Origin: Undaria pinnatifida
Taxonomy: Eukaryota; Sar; Phaeophyceae; Laminariales; Alariaceae
DNA: 64,000 nucleotides
Assembly: GCA_012845835.1 (NCBI GenBank)
Contig: JABAKD010000025.1
Coordinates: 9,987,779 to 10,051,778, forward strand
Direction of reading: 5' to 3'
Shown piece after piece: positions 31,706-41,209 of the stretch. The notes under the pieces were generated by a model. That model was not told the origin of the DNA. It searched no databases and worked only from the letters and a program-made list of their open reading frames with translations. Every line of letters starts with the position of its first letter. Position 1 is the first letter of the stretch. Made by a program: the position numbers and the translations under genes.

Positions 31706-32089
31706 TGACACAACCCCTTGCTTGCCCTCGGATGAATTTCCACTCTGATCTTCATGACCTTGCGGGAGAGTGCGAACGGAATTACGAGCGAAGTTACCCA
31801 GGGATCACGGTTTGACCGCGTATGAGACGTATAATTCGTAGTTGTAATGCAGGTGAGGAGGGATGACGACGGGTGACTGACAAGGGGTTGACGGAAAACC
31901 CGTATGCATAGAATTAAGCAGTGATGCAATTTAGCCAAACCGCCCGCATGGGAAGTGCGACCCCCTTCCCCCAATCTCATCGGACTGCTGTTGAAATTGT
32001 AGTGTTTTTGTTGAGGTTCTCCCAGCCTGGCCCGGGAAACGTTTTTTACGGTGCCTTGTCCTGCTCCAAGGCTGTACCAAGAGTATACG

Positions 32090-32181
32090 CAGGCAGCGCT
32101 AGCAGCTGCAGCGGTATCAGCAGTACCGGTGGCAGCACCAGCACCAGCGGCAGCAGCGACGGCAGCAGCAGCAACGGGGGG

Positions 32182-32217
<36 letters not shown>

Positions 32218-32305
32218 TGTAGCAGGAGGAGCAGCAACAACAGCAGTAGGGGGTGGTGCAGCAGCAGCAGCAAAGCAGCGGCAGCAGCAGCAGCAGCAGT
32301 GCTAA
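32090..32305. repeat. CAG/GCA-rich trinucleotide tract
   Basis: Imperfect GCA/CAG/CAACAG triplets, densest at 32187-32220 and 32262-32300. Frames crossing it encode Ser-, Ala-, Leu- or Cys-rich homopolymers on both strands. It is not called a gene, although a coding polyAla/polySer tract cannot be excluded. Confidence 0.85.
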
Positions 32306-32806
32306 GCAGTGCAAGAATCGCTGTGGCGCGACTCCTCGTATCACATCAGGGCTGCCCTTCTGCTCAAAAGTGGATTGATCGTTTTCGAGGACGAAAGTAC
32401 TTGAAAATAGTGAGACGGTTTTAACTCGTTTCCGATAACACCACGTCTTTTTGCGGACAAACTATTTACATTTTATAAAAAATATTTCAAGGGCGTCTAT
32501 TTATATTATACGTGGTGGAATTTGAGCAGGATATATATATATATATTTCCCAGTTCGCAGTAAAAGGTTAGTCGGTTGACGTTTGTGCAACTAACTGCAA
32601 AAAATAGTCGGGTCTATTTCCAAGTAGTTTGTCCTTGAAAACCGTGGGCACAGCAGTAGTTCTATTTGTAGAACCTTCCGGAGAAAATTCGATACTGATT
32701 CCAAGTTAGTTTGTCGAAAAAAGCGAGGGTGAAGTTCTAACGGGAGGAGGAGGACGAGGAAGGGAGGAGGAGCAGGAGGGGGAGGAGGAGCAGGAGGGGG
32801 AGGAGG

Positions 32807-32888
32807 ATGGCGATGAAGAATGGCTGCGATATTTTCGTTCGAGCAATGGTGGTGGGCGTCGTTCTTTTCATCATCAACGCGGAAGCAG
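32807..32888 (+). CDS. Candidate first exon encoding a signal peptide
   Basis: ATG at 32807 opens MAMKNGCDIFVRAMVVGVVL then FIINAEA, which has the charged start, hydrophobic core and small residues (A-E-A) of a secretory signal peptide. It is interrupted in phase 1 by GCAG|GTGAGTTATT, a near-perfect splice donor at 32889. Upstream is a GAGGAG-rich purine tract (32740-32805) that could be a 5' leader. The rest of the gene is not identified; a family Z MITE begins 30 bp into the presumed intron. Seen: start, hydrophobic segment, donor. Inferred: a secreted or membrane protein gene running right. The frame reads through the donor for about 40 more codons, so an intron-less short ORF is the alternative. 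Confidence 0.4.
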
Positions 32889-32918
32889 GTGAGTTATTTT
32901 GTTATATTTTTCTATTTG

Positions 32919-33142
32919 CGGAGATCCACTGTTACCAGGATGGACTATCGAACGAAAAATGGGGCGAAAAAAGAAGGCCACCGTGTTTAACTCAAGAACA
33001 CTTCGTTGTCCGGTCTTAACGGGTATACAGAGCCTCAGTCGAACACAGCAGTCGTCGTCGTCGCGTGGGAGAGCTCGCCTGAAAAGTGGCGATGCTCTCC
33101 TCTTTTTGTGCGTGGATTCATCCTGTTAACAATGTATCTCCG
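32919..33142. mobile_element. Family Z MITE, copy 1
   Basis: Ends CGGAGATCCACTGTTACCAG and, inverted, CGGAGATACATTGTTAACAG, then about 180 bp of interior. The interior 'AGAGCTCGCCTGAAAAGTGGCGATGC' is repeated, inverted, at 33680-33720. No target duplication is visible. Confidence 0.65.
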
Positions 33143-33174
33143 GATAACAATGTACCGCTGAGAGTTGGACACAT

Positions 33175-33370
33175 TTCAGGGTCGATACTCATCTTTGCAA
33201 GCTGCGTAATACACCACCGGACGCCCGTTTTTGGTCAATTTGTCATGAGCCAAAGTAAAAATGGGACATCAAATTATTTTATAAAAGTATTTTAAGGACG
33301 TCAGCCGTGAGTTCGACGAATTTCGGGTTAATACTCATCTTTGCAAGCTGCGTTATTTGTTTGTCCGGGG
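33175..33370 (+). repeat. Family A subfamily 2 (two partial copies)
   Basis: 'AGGGTCGATACTCATCTTTGC', 'AAGCTGCGTAATACACC', 'GTCATGAGCCAAA' and a second 'GTGAGTTCGACGAATTTCGGG' with 'CATCTTTGCAAGCTGCG'. Similar short copies are at 36285-36375 and 40380-40460. Confidence 0.6.
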
Positions 33371-33630
33371 CGGAGGGGGGGGGAGGAGGGGGCGATAGAT
33401 GTGTCCGTGATCCTGCTCTTTGTTCCAGTCCGCTCTTTTTTCTCGTCTGTTATCTCGCTTTTTTTTGGGGGGGGTGGTTGCCTTCTTTCCCCCCGGGCTC
33501 CTGCCTCCTACGATGATATCATTACGTATGTGTTCCATGTTTGCCGAAGGTGTGTGCGGGTTCTTCGCATTAAATTTCCCTTCACCCAAGAAGGCAGATA
33601 CCCCCACCTAACCAGCGTCGGGGAGCGCCT

Positions 33631-33830
33631 ATTGCGGAGATATGTTGTTAACAGGATGAAAAAACGCACGAAAAAAGGAAAGCATCGCCGCCTTTCAGGC
33701 GAGCTCTCCTACACTACGACGACTACTGCGTGCGATTGAGGCTCGGTACACGCCTGGTAAGACCGGCCAACAAAAACAACACCTACCTGCGCCAAGCGCT
33801 ATTCAACAAAGGCGGGTGTTGTTGTTCTTG
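33631..33830. mobile_element. Family Z MITE, copy 2 (inverted, partial)
   Basis: GCGGAGATATGTTGTTAACAGGATG is followed by the complement of copy 1's interior ('GGAAAGCATCGCCGCC', 'AGGCGAGCTCTCC', 'GAGGCTCGGTACACGCC'). The far end is not clear. Confidence 0.6.
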
Positions 33831-33862
33831 CCCCCTTTTTTGTTGTTTGGTGGTGAATGCTT

Positions 33863-34230
33863 CTAACAGCGGACCTCTGTAATGGACTGAGTTCCGAACG
33901 CAACGGTCGTAGGTTGTAGGAGCGCTAGCATTGCGGCCTGGTCTGCCCCCACCGTTCCAAAGCTGGCGATGGCGGTGTCCATTCCGCTGTCATCGCCCGC
34001 CTGTACACCTCCCTGAGGGTGCCCAAGGGTGCCCGAAAGGGGACAGAGCGGGAAAAATAACCTAGCAAGAAAAACACCAGCTTGACAAAAGAAAGGGGTG
34101 GAAAAAAACAAACAGAAGAGCAAGGGAAATTGTTTTTTTGCAGGAATGTGGAAGGCTTGTTACCTGTGTAAGTACAATGTGTAGAGCCCTGGTACGAAGA
34201 AGGTGTCTTTTGATTTTGATAACATGGCAC
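33863..34230 (-). CDS. Candidate two-exon 3' end of an unidentified gene
   Basis: On the minus strand, 34012-33863 reads GGVQAGDDSGMDTAIASFGT, then VGADQAAMLALLQPTTV and AFGTQSITEVRC-stop, a protein-like sequence preceded by a pyrimidine-rich stretch ending CACCCTCAG. Farther upstream, ~34230-34165 reads MLSKSKDTFFVPGLYTLYLH and ends in CACAG|GTAACA, a usable donor. The phases do not agree: the upstream exon would join to the alternative frame (REVYRRAMTAEWTPPSPALE) if the CTCAG acceptor is used. So at most one of the two frames is right, or an exon is missing. No family is recognised. The nearby T-rich and A-rich runs (34240-34290) are compatible with intron sequence. Confidence 0.28.
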
Positions 34231-34682
34231 CGGTGTTGTTGTATTTTTGTGGTTTGGTTTTGTTTTTTTTGGGTTTTGAGTTTTTTTTTGCGGCTTTGCT
34301 GGGCTTGGTAAAAAACATCCGACCAAGGCTACGGCGGTATTGTAGTATAATATCCCCAGTTTTTACTGTGGAGTTTTAAGCCAGTCGCACGAGTGACTCT
34401 GCACCTCACTCACGAAGAAACGACTTTTTTTTAACACGATATTCTTGGCGCAGCAGCGTGTCTCTAACTATTGCATTGCGGATTCCTGTCGCGAAATCAA
34501 AAATAGCACCCACGCTTGCTTAAGACCGCGCGAGTGAGTCCGGGCCACTGCAAAAAAAAGACCCTTAAAAAGGGACACCCCCCTCAAAAAGGGACACCCC
34601 GTTAGAGTGCGGGCATGCAGAGCAGCCTGATACAGAGTACGGCGTCTGTTTTGTTGGCGATTTCGCGATAATAGTGCAGTTC

Positions 34683-34910
34683 GTGCTCGTAAGACACTTT
34701 TTTTTTTTTTTTTTTTTTTTTTGCTAATCCCATCTATTACCGTCGCAGTTCTTTCTCCTTCTCCCTCTCTAGCTGTAACTCAGATCTAGGGCCACTCAGC
34801 GGGCTATTGTCCCCCCCCCCGTCCCCGCCACGGTGTACGAGCTTTGATTTTTATCACGGTAAGACGTCAGGCCTTTCTTCCCTCGCAGACTCGCGTCGAA
34901 TTGCAAGACA
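34683..34910 (-). mobile_element. tRNA-derived SINE, partial minus-strand copy
   Basis: T-run at 34698-34722 (complement of the A-tail), then the inverted body: 'CTCTAGCTGTAACTCAGATC', a C-run, 'ATTTTTATCACGGTAAGACG' and 'CTTCCCTCGCAGACTCG'. The head is missing. Confidence 0.65.
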
Positions 34911-34997
34911 CTGGCACGACGGCGTTGGGTGGGGGCTCGAGAGGGAAAGCGTGTTGAAAAAACCGGACGATAAGACAGCATCTGCCAAAGGAAACCG

Positions 34998-35445
34998 GCC
35001 ACCCCGGTAGTCTAGCGATTGCCCTCGAATGCTGGTAGAGTTGGTGCTACGATTCGAATCCCACGTGTGTCGATCCTTTGACTTTATTTGCCAAAACAAA
35101 TGAATAAATAAATAAATAAGAGGAATCGACTGCTGAGAGCGCCTTGCAGCGTGGGTAGGCACACTTGGATGCGAGTCGACGAGGGAAGAATTAGATGGGA
35201 TCTTCCCGCGATAAAGAAAGAAGACGCATATCGTGGGGGGGGGGGGGGGGTAGAAGAACCTGCTTAGTGACCCCATATCTGCGTTACGGCTAGGTAGGGA
35301 GGAAAAAGGAGAAATAAGAAAAAAGCAAACACAATAGATGGGATGAACAAAATACGTACATATCTGTGTTACGGCTAGGGAAGAAAAATGAGAAGTAAAA
35401 AAAAATGCGAACACAACAGATGGGATGAACAAAATACGTACCAGG
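34998..35445 (+). mobile_element. tRNA-derived SINE, copy C, with duplicated tail
   Basis: Head CACCCCGGTAGTCTAGCGAT (A box) and CGATTCGAATCCCACG (B box), a (AATA)n insert at 35099-35115, and the conserved body to 'AGATGGGATGAACAAAATACG'. The last ~75 bp ('ATCTGTGTTACGGCTAGGGA', 'GATGGGATGAACAAAATACG') are repeated once more at 35360-35440, a tandem duplication of the tail. Confidence 0.8.
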
Positions 35446-35499
35446 TACTTCGAAGTACTTCAGTATTTATTTTCAAAACTGAAAAAAAAGATCGACCAA

Positions 35500-35650
35500 T
35501 AAGGATTTTTGATCTAAACAACTCAGCTTTGTGCAAGCTCCGTGTGATGCTTCGATAGCGCGTGCTGCGGGGTGTATTTACCCTCGCGAGGGACACAGGT
35601 CGGTGGCTCCCCTCCTGATGCCAGGGTCAACACGGACTAAGGCGCATATA
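35500..35650 (+). repeat. Dispersed repeat family A, copy 9
   Basis: 'CTCAGCTTTGTGCAAGCTCCG', 'TTCGATAGCGCGTGCTGCGGGG', 'GGTCGGTGGCTCCCCTCCTG' and 'CCAGGGTCAACACGGACTAAGG', directly after the SINE. Confidence 0.75.
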
Positions 35651-35961
35651 TTTTCTATTAGACTATAGGTGGCTTCAGAGGGAAACCTTTCTCAAGTTGT
35701 CGGATGCACACAGCATCTGCCACGACTGTTGGTTTGTGCTTCGTGGATGGTCAAGTAACGACAAGCAGCCCAGGCGATTGGGGTAATGTGAGGATGAGGC
35801 AACGACTTTTGCGCAGCATGCATGATGCCATCACACTTGCACACAATCACGCTGCTGTACTCTGGTGCTTGATGCTTGACAATGCCGCACCCACGTCATG
35901 TTTTTGGTCGCTGTGCATGGACCCCAGATACAACGTGGTCGTATCATACATCGAGGTATGC

Positions 35962-36085
35962 TGGCGAAAATTAAAATACACTTGCGCACAACTGCTGTGA
36001 CATTGAAGGTTGGAAGGTTTCGTCGAAACTCATCTTTGCGAGCTGTTTGTGATACTCCGATCGCGCGTGTTAATATATAGTATCA
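35962..36085 (+). repeat. Dispersed repeat family A, copy 10 (within satellite X)
   Basis: 'AAAATACACTTGCGCACAACTGC', 'TTCGTCGAAACTCATCTTTGC', 'GAGCTGTTTGTGATACTCCG' and 'ATCGCGCGTGTTA'. Confidence 0.7.
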
Positions 36086-36284
36086 TGAATACAAACGAAA
36101 TATTCTAAATTTGTCGAATTTTTTTATCGACGTTGGTAGTACATGGCAGAATTTTTCTATAATATCGATCGGATCGACTTTTGTGGTATAGGGCAGCTGA
36201 TATAGGGCATCGACGTCACAAGCCACAAGGCGTGATAAGCCGAGTTGACCGTTTTGATATATATATATTTTTTTCTAACAACGT

Positions 36285-36375
36285 CAGCTGTGAATTCGAC
36301 GAATTTAGGGTCGATAGTCATTTTGCAAGCTGCGTACTACGCCGGTCGCTCGTTTTTTGTAAGTTTTTCATGAGC
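36285..36375 (+). repeat. Family A subfamily 2, short copy in satellite X
   Basis: 'GTCAGCTGTGAATTCGACGAA', 'TTTAGGGTCGATAGTCATTTT', 'GCAAGCTGCGTACTACGCC' and 'TTTTTCATGAGCCAAAAC' match 33175-33260. Confidence 0.65.
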
Positions 36376-37105
36376 CAAAACCTAGTATGTGATGACGTTG
36401 TATTTCGATGTTGTTGTGGGCGCTCTTAAACCGGGTGCCCTACTGTACTTGTCGTACTTGTTGCTCGCCCACACTCTTCCTTAACTTGTTTGAGGCTTGA
36501 CTGGAGAAACTTGGGGACGGAAATTGACTATTACAGCAATTGCTGTTTGCAACGGCGATGGAAAAATTGACGACGAAAAATGACGATTACGGCATCGGCC
36601 ACCGCTGTTTGTTCGGCGATGAGAAAATTGGTGTCCGAACGACAACAATGCAAAGGCTCGTGCGGGAGGGGCGCAGCATGGTCCTACTCGTACCGCTGTG
36701 TGGTCACGCTGCTTGTAAACGCTTAGAAAATATCGCCATCATCGCGTTTTTGGTCGCTATCGCACACGGCCCCCTGAAGGTTTTTGGGCCCCCGGTAGCC
36801 GCTTGAGAATATACCGCAATCGTCGTTTTTTTGGTCGCTATCTTACACACACACGGACTCTTCGAAAAGGGTTAACTAGCGCCGCTTGACAAAATCCTCG
36901 TCATTATTTTCATCCCGGTGTATGGGTCCCGGGGGGGTTGCGCAATACTTGGCAGTGTCGCGTACCGTACTCGTAAGGAAGTTTTTGATTTTTAAAGGTC
37001 ACGTGTCGATAGCAGTGACAGATTTTGGATCGGTTTTTGGGGGAGGGAAGTATAGGCGTCGCAACGCGTGACAAGCCGAGCTCAACCGCTCTTGAAACTC
37101 TCTGG

Positions 37106-37442
37106 TAGAGCTATGAGTCCGCAGGATTTCACGACAAACAACTGGTCGGTAGCTGCCGTTAGCCGCTGACTGGCTTTAGTCGGCAAGTCGGTTGACGAAG
37201 CGACATGATGGCCAGACGGCCAGACGGCTTGCCGACTAAAATTCAGGCGAAAGCGAGCCAAATTAGCTATGTACCCGGGGTGGGACGCCCATCAAGGATA
37301 ACATGCATCCCACGTTAAACAATCCTTCCTACAAGAATGGGAACCTAACAAGTCGTATAGTTGGCACCTTCGGGAAACGACTAACTATTTAGTCCGACTA
37401 GTAACTAGTTGGTGACTTAAGTCGTGCAGCCTCACAGCTCTA
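37106..37442. mobile_element. hAT MITE, copy 3 (opposite orientation)
   Basis: Ends TAGAGCTATGAGTCCGCAGG and, inverted, TAGAGCTGTGAGGCTGCACG. The whole interior aligns in reverse with copies 1 and 2. It interrupts a satellite X unit between 'CGCTCTTGAAACTCT' and 'CTTAAATCGGGTGC'. The flanking 8-mers no longer match, which fits an older insertion. Confidence 0.8.
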
Positions 37443-38104
37443 CCGTGTTGTCTTAGTTTTGGACGGTCTTAAATCGGGTGCTCTTCTGTACCTGTACATG
37501 CAGCACGTCTATCAGCCAACACGTCGACACTCAACGCTTGACAACATGGCACTCGACATTTTTTTTATCGCTATGCATGGGTCCCAGGGGAAATACGTAA
37601 TCCTTCAAAGTATGATACGTATATCAAGAACTTGTTGAAAATGCCGATTTTGGCTCGAGTTTTTTCGGGGGGGGGGGCAGTTTAGGGGTCACAAGGCGTG
37701 ATGACACCGATTTGACCGCTCATGTTTTACCTCATTGTGGACGCTTCAAATCGGTTACCCTCCTGTACTTGCACACGACTACTGACTGTGACGTCAGCCG
37801 AAACGGCTACGCCGCCAAAACACTCAATGGTGTATTTTCGGGAAAACAGCCGTTAAAAAACTTACACGCGTACTTGCGTCAACGATCGGGAAATGTTCAC
37901 GAGTGTCCTTCCGGGGATGAAAGAGGTGTGTCCCCGGTATACATGTAGGCATTTTTGTTTTCGCTTGTGCTCCGTTTGGCCTGTAGAATAGTATCATTTG
38001 TACACGCATGGTTGTGTAGAACAGCTGTATAATATACAGTTAAGTACTCATCATGCAGCTGTGCACGTTGTGCAGGGGGGTGCACCGAACCAGAAGCAAA
38101 AGTA

Positions 38105-38360
38105 TTTTATAAAAACCTAAAATACACTCCAGCTGTGAGATCGATTATTTCTTCGAACCTCATCTTTGCAAGCTGTGTGTGTTGCTCCGATCGCGCGTAT
38201 TACTGGATGTTTGTCCTCAGTAAGGATATACTGCTGTAGGTCGTTGACGCCCCTTAGAACTAGCTTGTATCAGGGTGAACAGGGTGATGTAGGTCAATCT
38301 GTGTACAGAAACTATGAAAAAAACCGTTTATGAGGGGGCCAACGTCTGACGGCTGTGGAA
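38105..38360 (+). repeat. Dispersed repeat family A, copy 11
   Basis: 'TACACTCCAGCTGTGAGATCG', 'ATCTTTGCAAGCTGTGTGTG', 'CCGATCGCGCGTATTACTGG', 'CAGGGTGAACAGGGTGATG', 'CAGAAACTATGAAAAAAACCG' and 'GTGGAATGCATCAGTTTATCA' in order: one of the longer + strand copies. 38360-38690 beyond it shows nothing recognisable apart from short CA/GTG-rich text. Confidence 0.8.
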
Positions 38361-39295
38361 TGCATCAGTTTATCATGTAATAGTGCGGCATGTCGTCACT
38401 TGTGTGTTCCACCGCGCCATGGTAATATACAGCTCGTGTGCTGTACAGCTGTGTCGGCGCACACAGCTCCACGTCGTTATCCCCCCTCCGTGTGTGCTGG
38501 GTGTCGTGTGCTGCAGCTTGGTGTTTTGTGTATGCTAGAGAGTGTTTAGTGGGTTTCCACCCACCTAATAGGCGTGTATATAAGGAGAACAGGGGCAAGC
38601 GTGATTGCGACAAAAAAAATAGTTGCGGCGATCCCAGGTTGGTTACGCGTAATCACGTTCACCCCGCTTTGTACACCACTGCTGCGTGTAGATGCTGCTG
38701 CACGTCCACACTCGATGCTTGACAACATCACACTCGTCATTGCCGGAATTTTGGTCGATATGCATTGGTCCCGAAGAGATTTTTACATAATATACTTGGA
38801 CGTATGACTTTTTTGAAAATATATTTTTTAGATCGACGTTTTTCAATGTTTGTAGGCGTCACAAGGCGTCACACAGTTCGATTTGACCGTTCTTGTAGTT
38901 CCGTTGTACTCGCATCTTTTTGTGGACTCTCTTAAATCGGGTACCCTACTGTACTGCTGCACGCCCGCACTCGACGCTTGACAAATTCCCATTCGCGTAT
39001 TTTTTGTTGTTGCTATGATATGTGTAAGGTCCACGTAGTACTTCAAAGATTGCCCAGAGGGAGGGGCCACGTAATGCTTCCAACATGTAAAACAGTACTT
39101 GTACCAGGTATGACATTTTCCAAAAACGATTTTTTGGGTTCACCTCTGACTTTTGGATGTTTTCTTTCACGAAACATTCGAAGTCCATTTTTTCGGCAAA
39201 AATTTGAAGTTACGGGCGGCACCCTGCCTACACGCCCACACACTTGATGCTTGGCAATATCGCTTTTGGTTATTGTTGTGGTCGCTACTGGTAGA

Positions 39296-39425
39296 TTACC
39301 GAAGGACACGCCAGCTAGCGCTGGATTGCGAATGCGATTGAGTTAAATTGACACACGACGTGTATGAAAATACGTGGAAGTGTGGTGAGCTTAAGCTTTA
39401 TTTTTTTCCTCACTTGCCGGAGAAA
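39296..39425 (+). repeat. Retroposon family B, copy 7 (only copy on the + strand)
   Basis: 'GACACGCCAGCTAGCGCTGG', 'TTGACACACGACGTGTATG', 'GAAGTGTGGTGAGCTTAAGC', 'TTTATTTTTTTCC' and an A-rich tail. It is 5'-truncated, as expected for a retroposon read from its 3' end. Confidence 0.75.
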
Positions 39426-39534
39426 AAGAGAAAAGAAAAAAGGATCCCATAGGAGTAGCGAGCGCGTTTTTTTATATTAAACTGATCGTTTCACATATCC
39501 ATAAATGTTATGCGGATGTATGACTTGCTTCAGC

Positions 39535-39730
39535 TATGAACATCACCCTGTTGAACCTGGAACAAGCTACACAAGTAGTAGTTATAAGAGGAGTCCCCGA
39601 CTTGTATCCTTAATGAGGACACACACCCAGTAATACGCGCGATCGGAGTAGCACACACAGCTTGCAAAGATGATTTTCGACGAAACCTTCAATCTCACAG
39701 CTGGAGTGTATTTTAATTTTTTGATAATAT
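39535..39730 (-). repeat. Dispersed repeat family A, copy 12
   Basis: 'ATCACCCTGTTGAACC', 'GTATCCTTAATGAGGACACAC', 'TACGCGCGATCGGAGTAGC', 'GCTTGCAAAGATGATTTTCGA' and 'TCTCACAGCTGGAGTGTATTT'. Confidence 0.8.
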
Positions 39731-39859
39731 ACGTGTACCTGGTACAATTCTTGATTTGTCTTGTGTTTTCCCTGGCGTATTCTTCCACTCCAGAGTAACT
39801 GAACCCGTCCTGTGACCACGGACTTGATTATGCGAGTTAATGTGAGAACAACAACATGC

Positions 39860-39975
39860 AGCACGACCAAGTGTCCGTGCCGATGCCTCCTATTTAATAG
39901 AGACGAGCTCTGTGGTCACCCACTGCAAGACAAAGGTACAGATTGCAAATACAGCAGAGTGATTTGGCCAGGCAA
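39860..39975 (+). repeat. Dispersed repeat family M, copy 3
   Basis: 'GTGTCCGTGCCGATGCCTCC', 'GAGCTCTGTGGTCACCCACTG', 'GCAAATACAGCAGAGTGATTTGG' match the families at 2.0 and 29.9 kb. Confidence 0.5.
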
Positions 39976-40129
39976 TCCCGCCAGACATAGTGCGTGAAAA
40001 AGTCGCACTCGTCGCCCTGATTATGGTCGCTACGCATGGTTCCCTAAGCTAGTACGTAATGCATCATTTCTTCGAACATGGTCCCAGCGGGGATGACGTA
40101 ATTCTTCGAATATACCAGTGCACAGACTG

Positions 40130-40310
40130 ACTAACATTACCCTGTTGACCCGGATAGCTACACTGTTTGTAGTTTCAAGGGGAGTCGCCGACCTATATCC
40201 TTAATGAGGACACACTACCCGTAATACGCGCGATCGGAGTATCACACAGCTTGCAAAGATGAGTTTCGACAAAATCCTCGATCTCACAGCTGGAGTGTAT
40301 TTCCTTTTTT
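40130..40310 (-). repeat. Dispersed repeat family A, copy 13
   Basis: 'AACATTACCCTGTTGACCC', 'GGGGAGTCGCCGACCTATATC', 'ATACGCGCGATCGGAGTATC', 'TTGCAAAGATGAGTTTCGAC' and 'TCTCACAGCTGGAGTGTATTT'. A subfamily 2 copy follows at 40380-40460. Confidence 0.8.
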
Positions 40311-40599
40311 ATTATGTATTTATAACGAAAATGCCGATTTTTGGTTGGCTTTTGTACATTCTAATATTTTCTTCTAAACACGACAGCTGTGAGCTTGATT
40401 AATTTAGGGTCGATACTAATATTTGCAAGCTGTGTGATAGATCGGCCGCTCGTTTATTTCGCGAAACGTAATAAAAACATTTTTCTACTTGAAATTCGTG
40501 TGGCACCCTGCCTACACGCCCACAGTCGACGCTCTGGTGATACAGCAGTGGGGGATTGCGATTTTCGGGGGCTCGATATAAGAGAAACGCCGTTTTATG

Positions 40600-41095
40600 C
40601 AGGGCACGTCATGGGCCCAAAGTGCGGGCCAGGCCGGGCCGGGTCGAGAAATTTGAAAATGTGATGGGCCGGGCCGGGCCCGGCCGAAAAAGATGAAAAT
40701 GTGATGAGCCGGGCCGGGCCGAGAGTTGTGAATTTTTTTTATGGGCCGGGCCCGCCCGGGCCGAGTGTTTTGAAAATTTGGTGCGCCGGGCCGGGCCGAG
40801 CCGAGAGTTTTGAAAATTTGTTGGGCCGGGCTGGGCCGGGCCGAGAAGTTTTGAAAAATTGATGGACCGGGCCGGGCTGCGGCCCATCGTGTGGAAATTT
40901 GATGGGTCGGGCCGAACCGCGGCCCATGATCTGAAAATTTAATGGGCCGGGCTGGGCCACGGCCCATCATGTGAGAATTTGATGGGCCGGGCCGGATCCC
41001 GGCCCATGAGATGTGCGCTTCATAAGGGCCGCTCTGCCGAGCCCATGAGATGGCCCACGAATTTTCGCAGGCCGGCCCGGGCCGCGGCCCATGAA
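40600..41095. repeat. hAT 3' subterminal array
   Basis: About ten units of GGGCCGGGCC or GGGCCGGGCCCGGCC are separated by AT-rich spacers such as 'GAAAATTTGATG' or 'GAGAGTTTTGAAAATTTGTTG', with a period near 40-60 bp. The last part, with 'GATGGCCCACGAATTTTCGC', aligns in reverse with 7850-7990. Confidence 0.88.
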
Positions 41096-41209
41096 ATGTG
41101 GTGTATTGTTGCTGCTATAATACCAGGCAGGTGATACAAAGGGATGCCTTCTTGCTACAACTGTCAGATTTCTCCCCTTTAAGGATTTATAGTTTTCGCG
41201 CACGTATTG

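Larger units (their letters stand above)
35850..39310. repeat. Ancient satellite family X (~260-300-bp unit) with insertions
   Basis: The phrase 'CGCTTGACAACATC..CTCGTCATT..TTGGTCGCTATGCATGGGTCC' recurs near 35875, 36886, 37539, 38717, 38977 and 39249. A second anchor, 'GTCACAAGGCGTGATAAGCCGA..TTTGACCG', recurs near 36225, 37058, 37689 and 38865. A third, 'CTCTTAAATCGGGTACCCTACTGTACT', recurs near 36425, 37470, 37745 and 38935. The order of anchors is constant and the shortest distances between repeats are 260-300 bp. Larger distances are explained by family A copies and a hAT MITE. Units are highly diverged, so the array is old. Frames in this stretch (for example 36540-36806 and 38978-39247) have no family motifs and are read as by-products. 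Confidence 0.7.

Noticed and set aside
31921-32424. 167-codon + frame with poly-Ser/Ala
   Set aside because: All frames on both strands stay open through the CAG/GCA tract, and no conserved flanking domain is seen.
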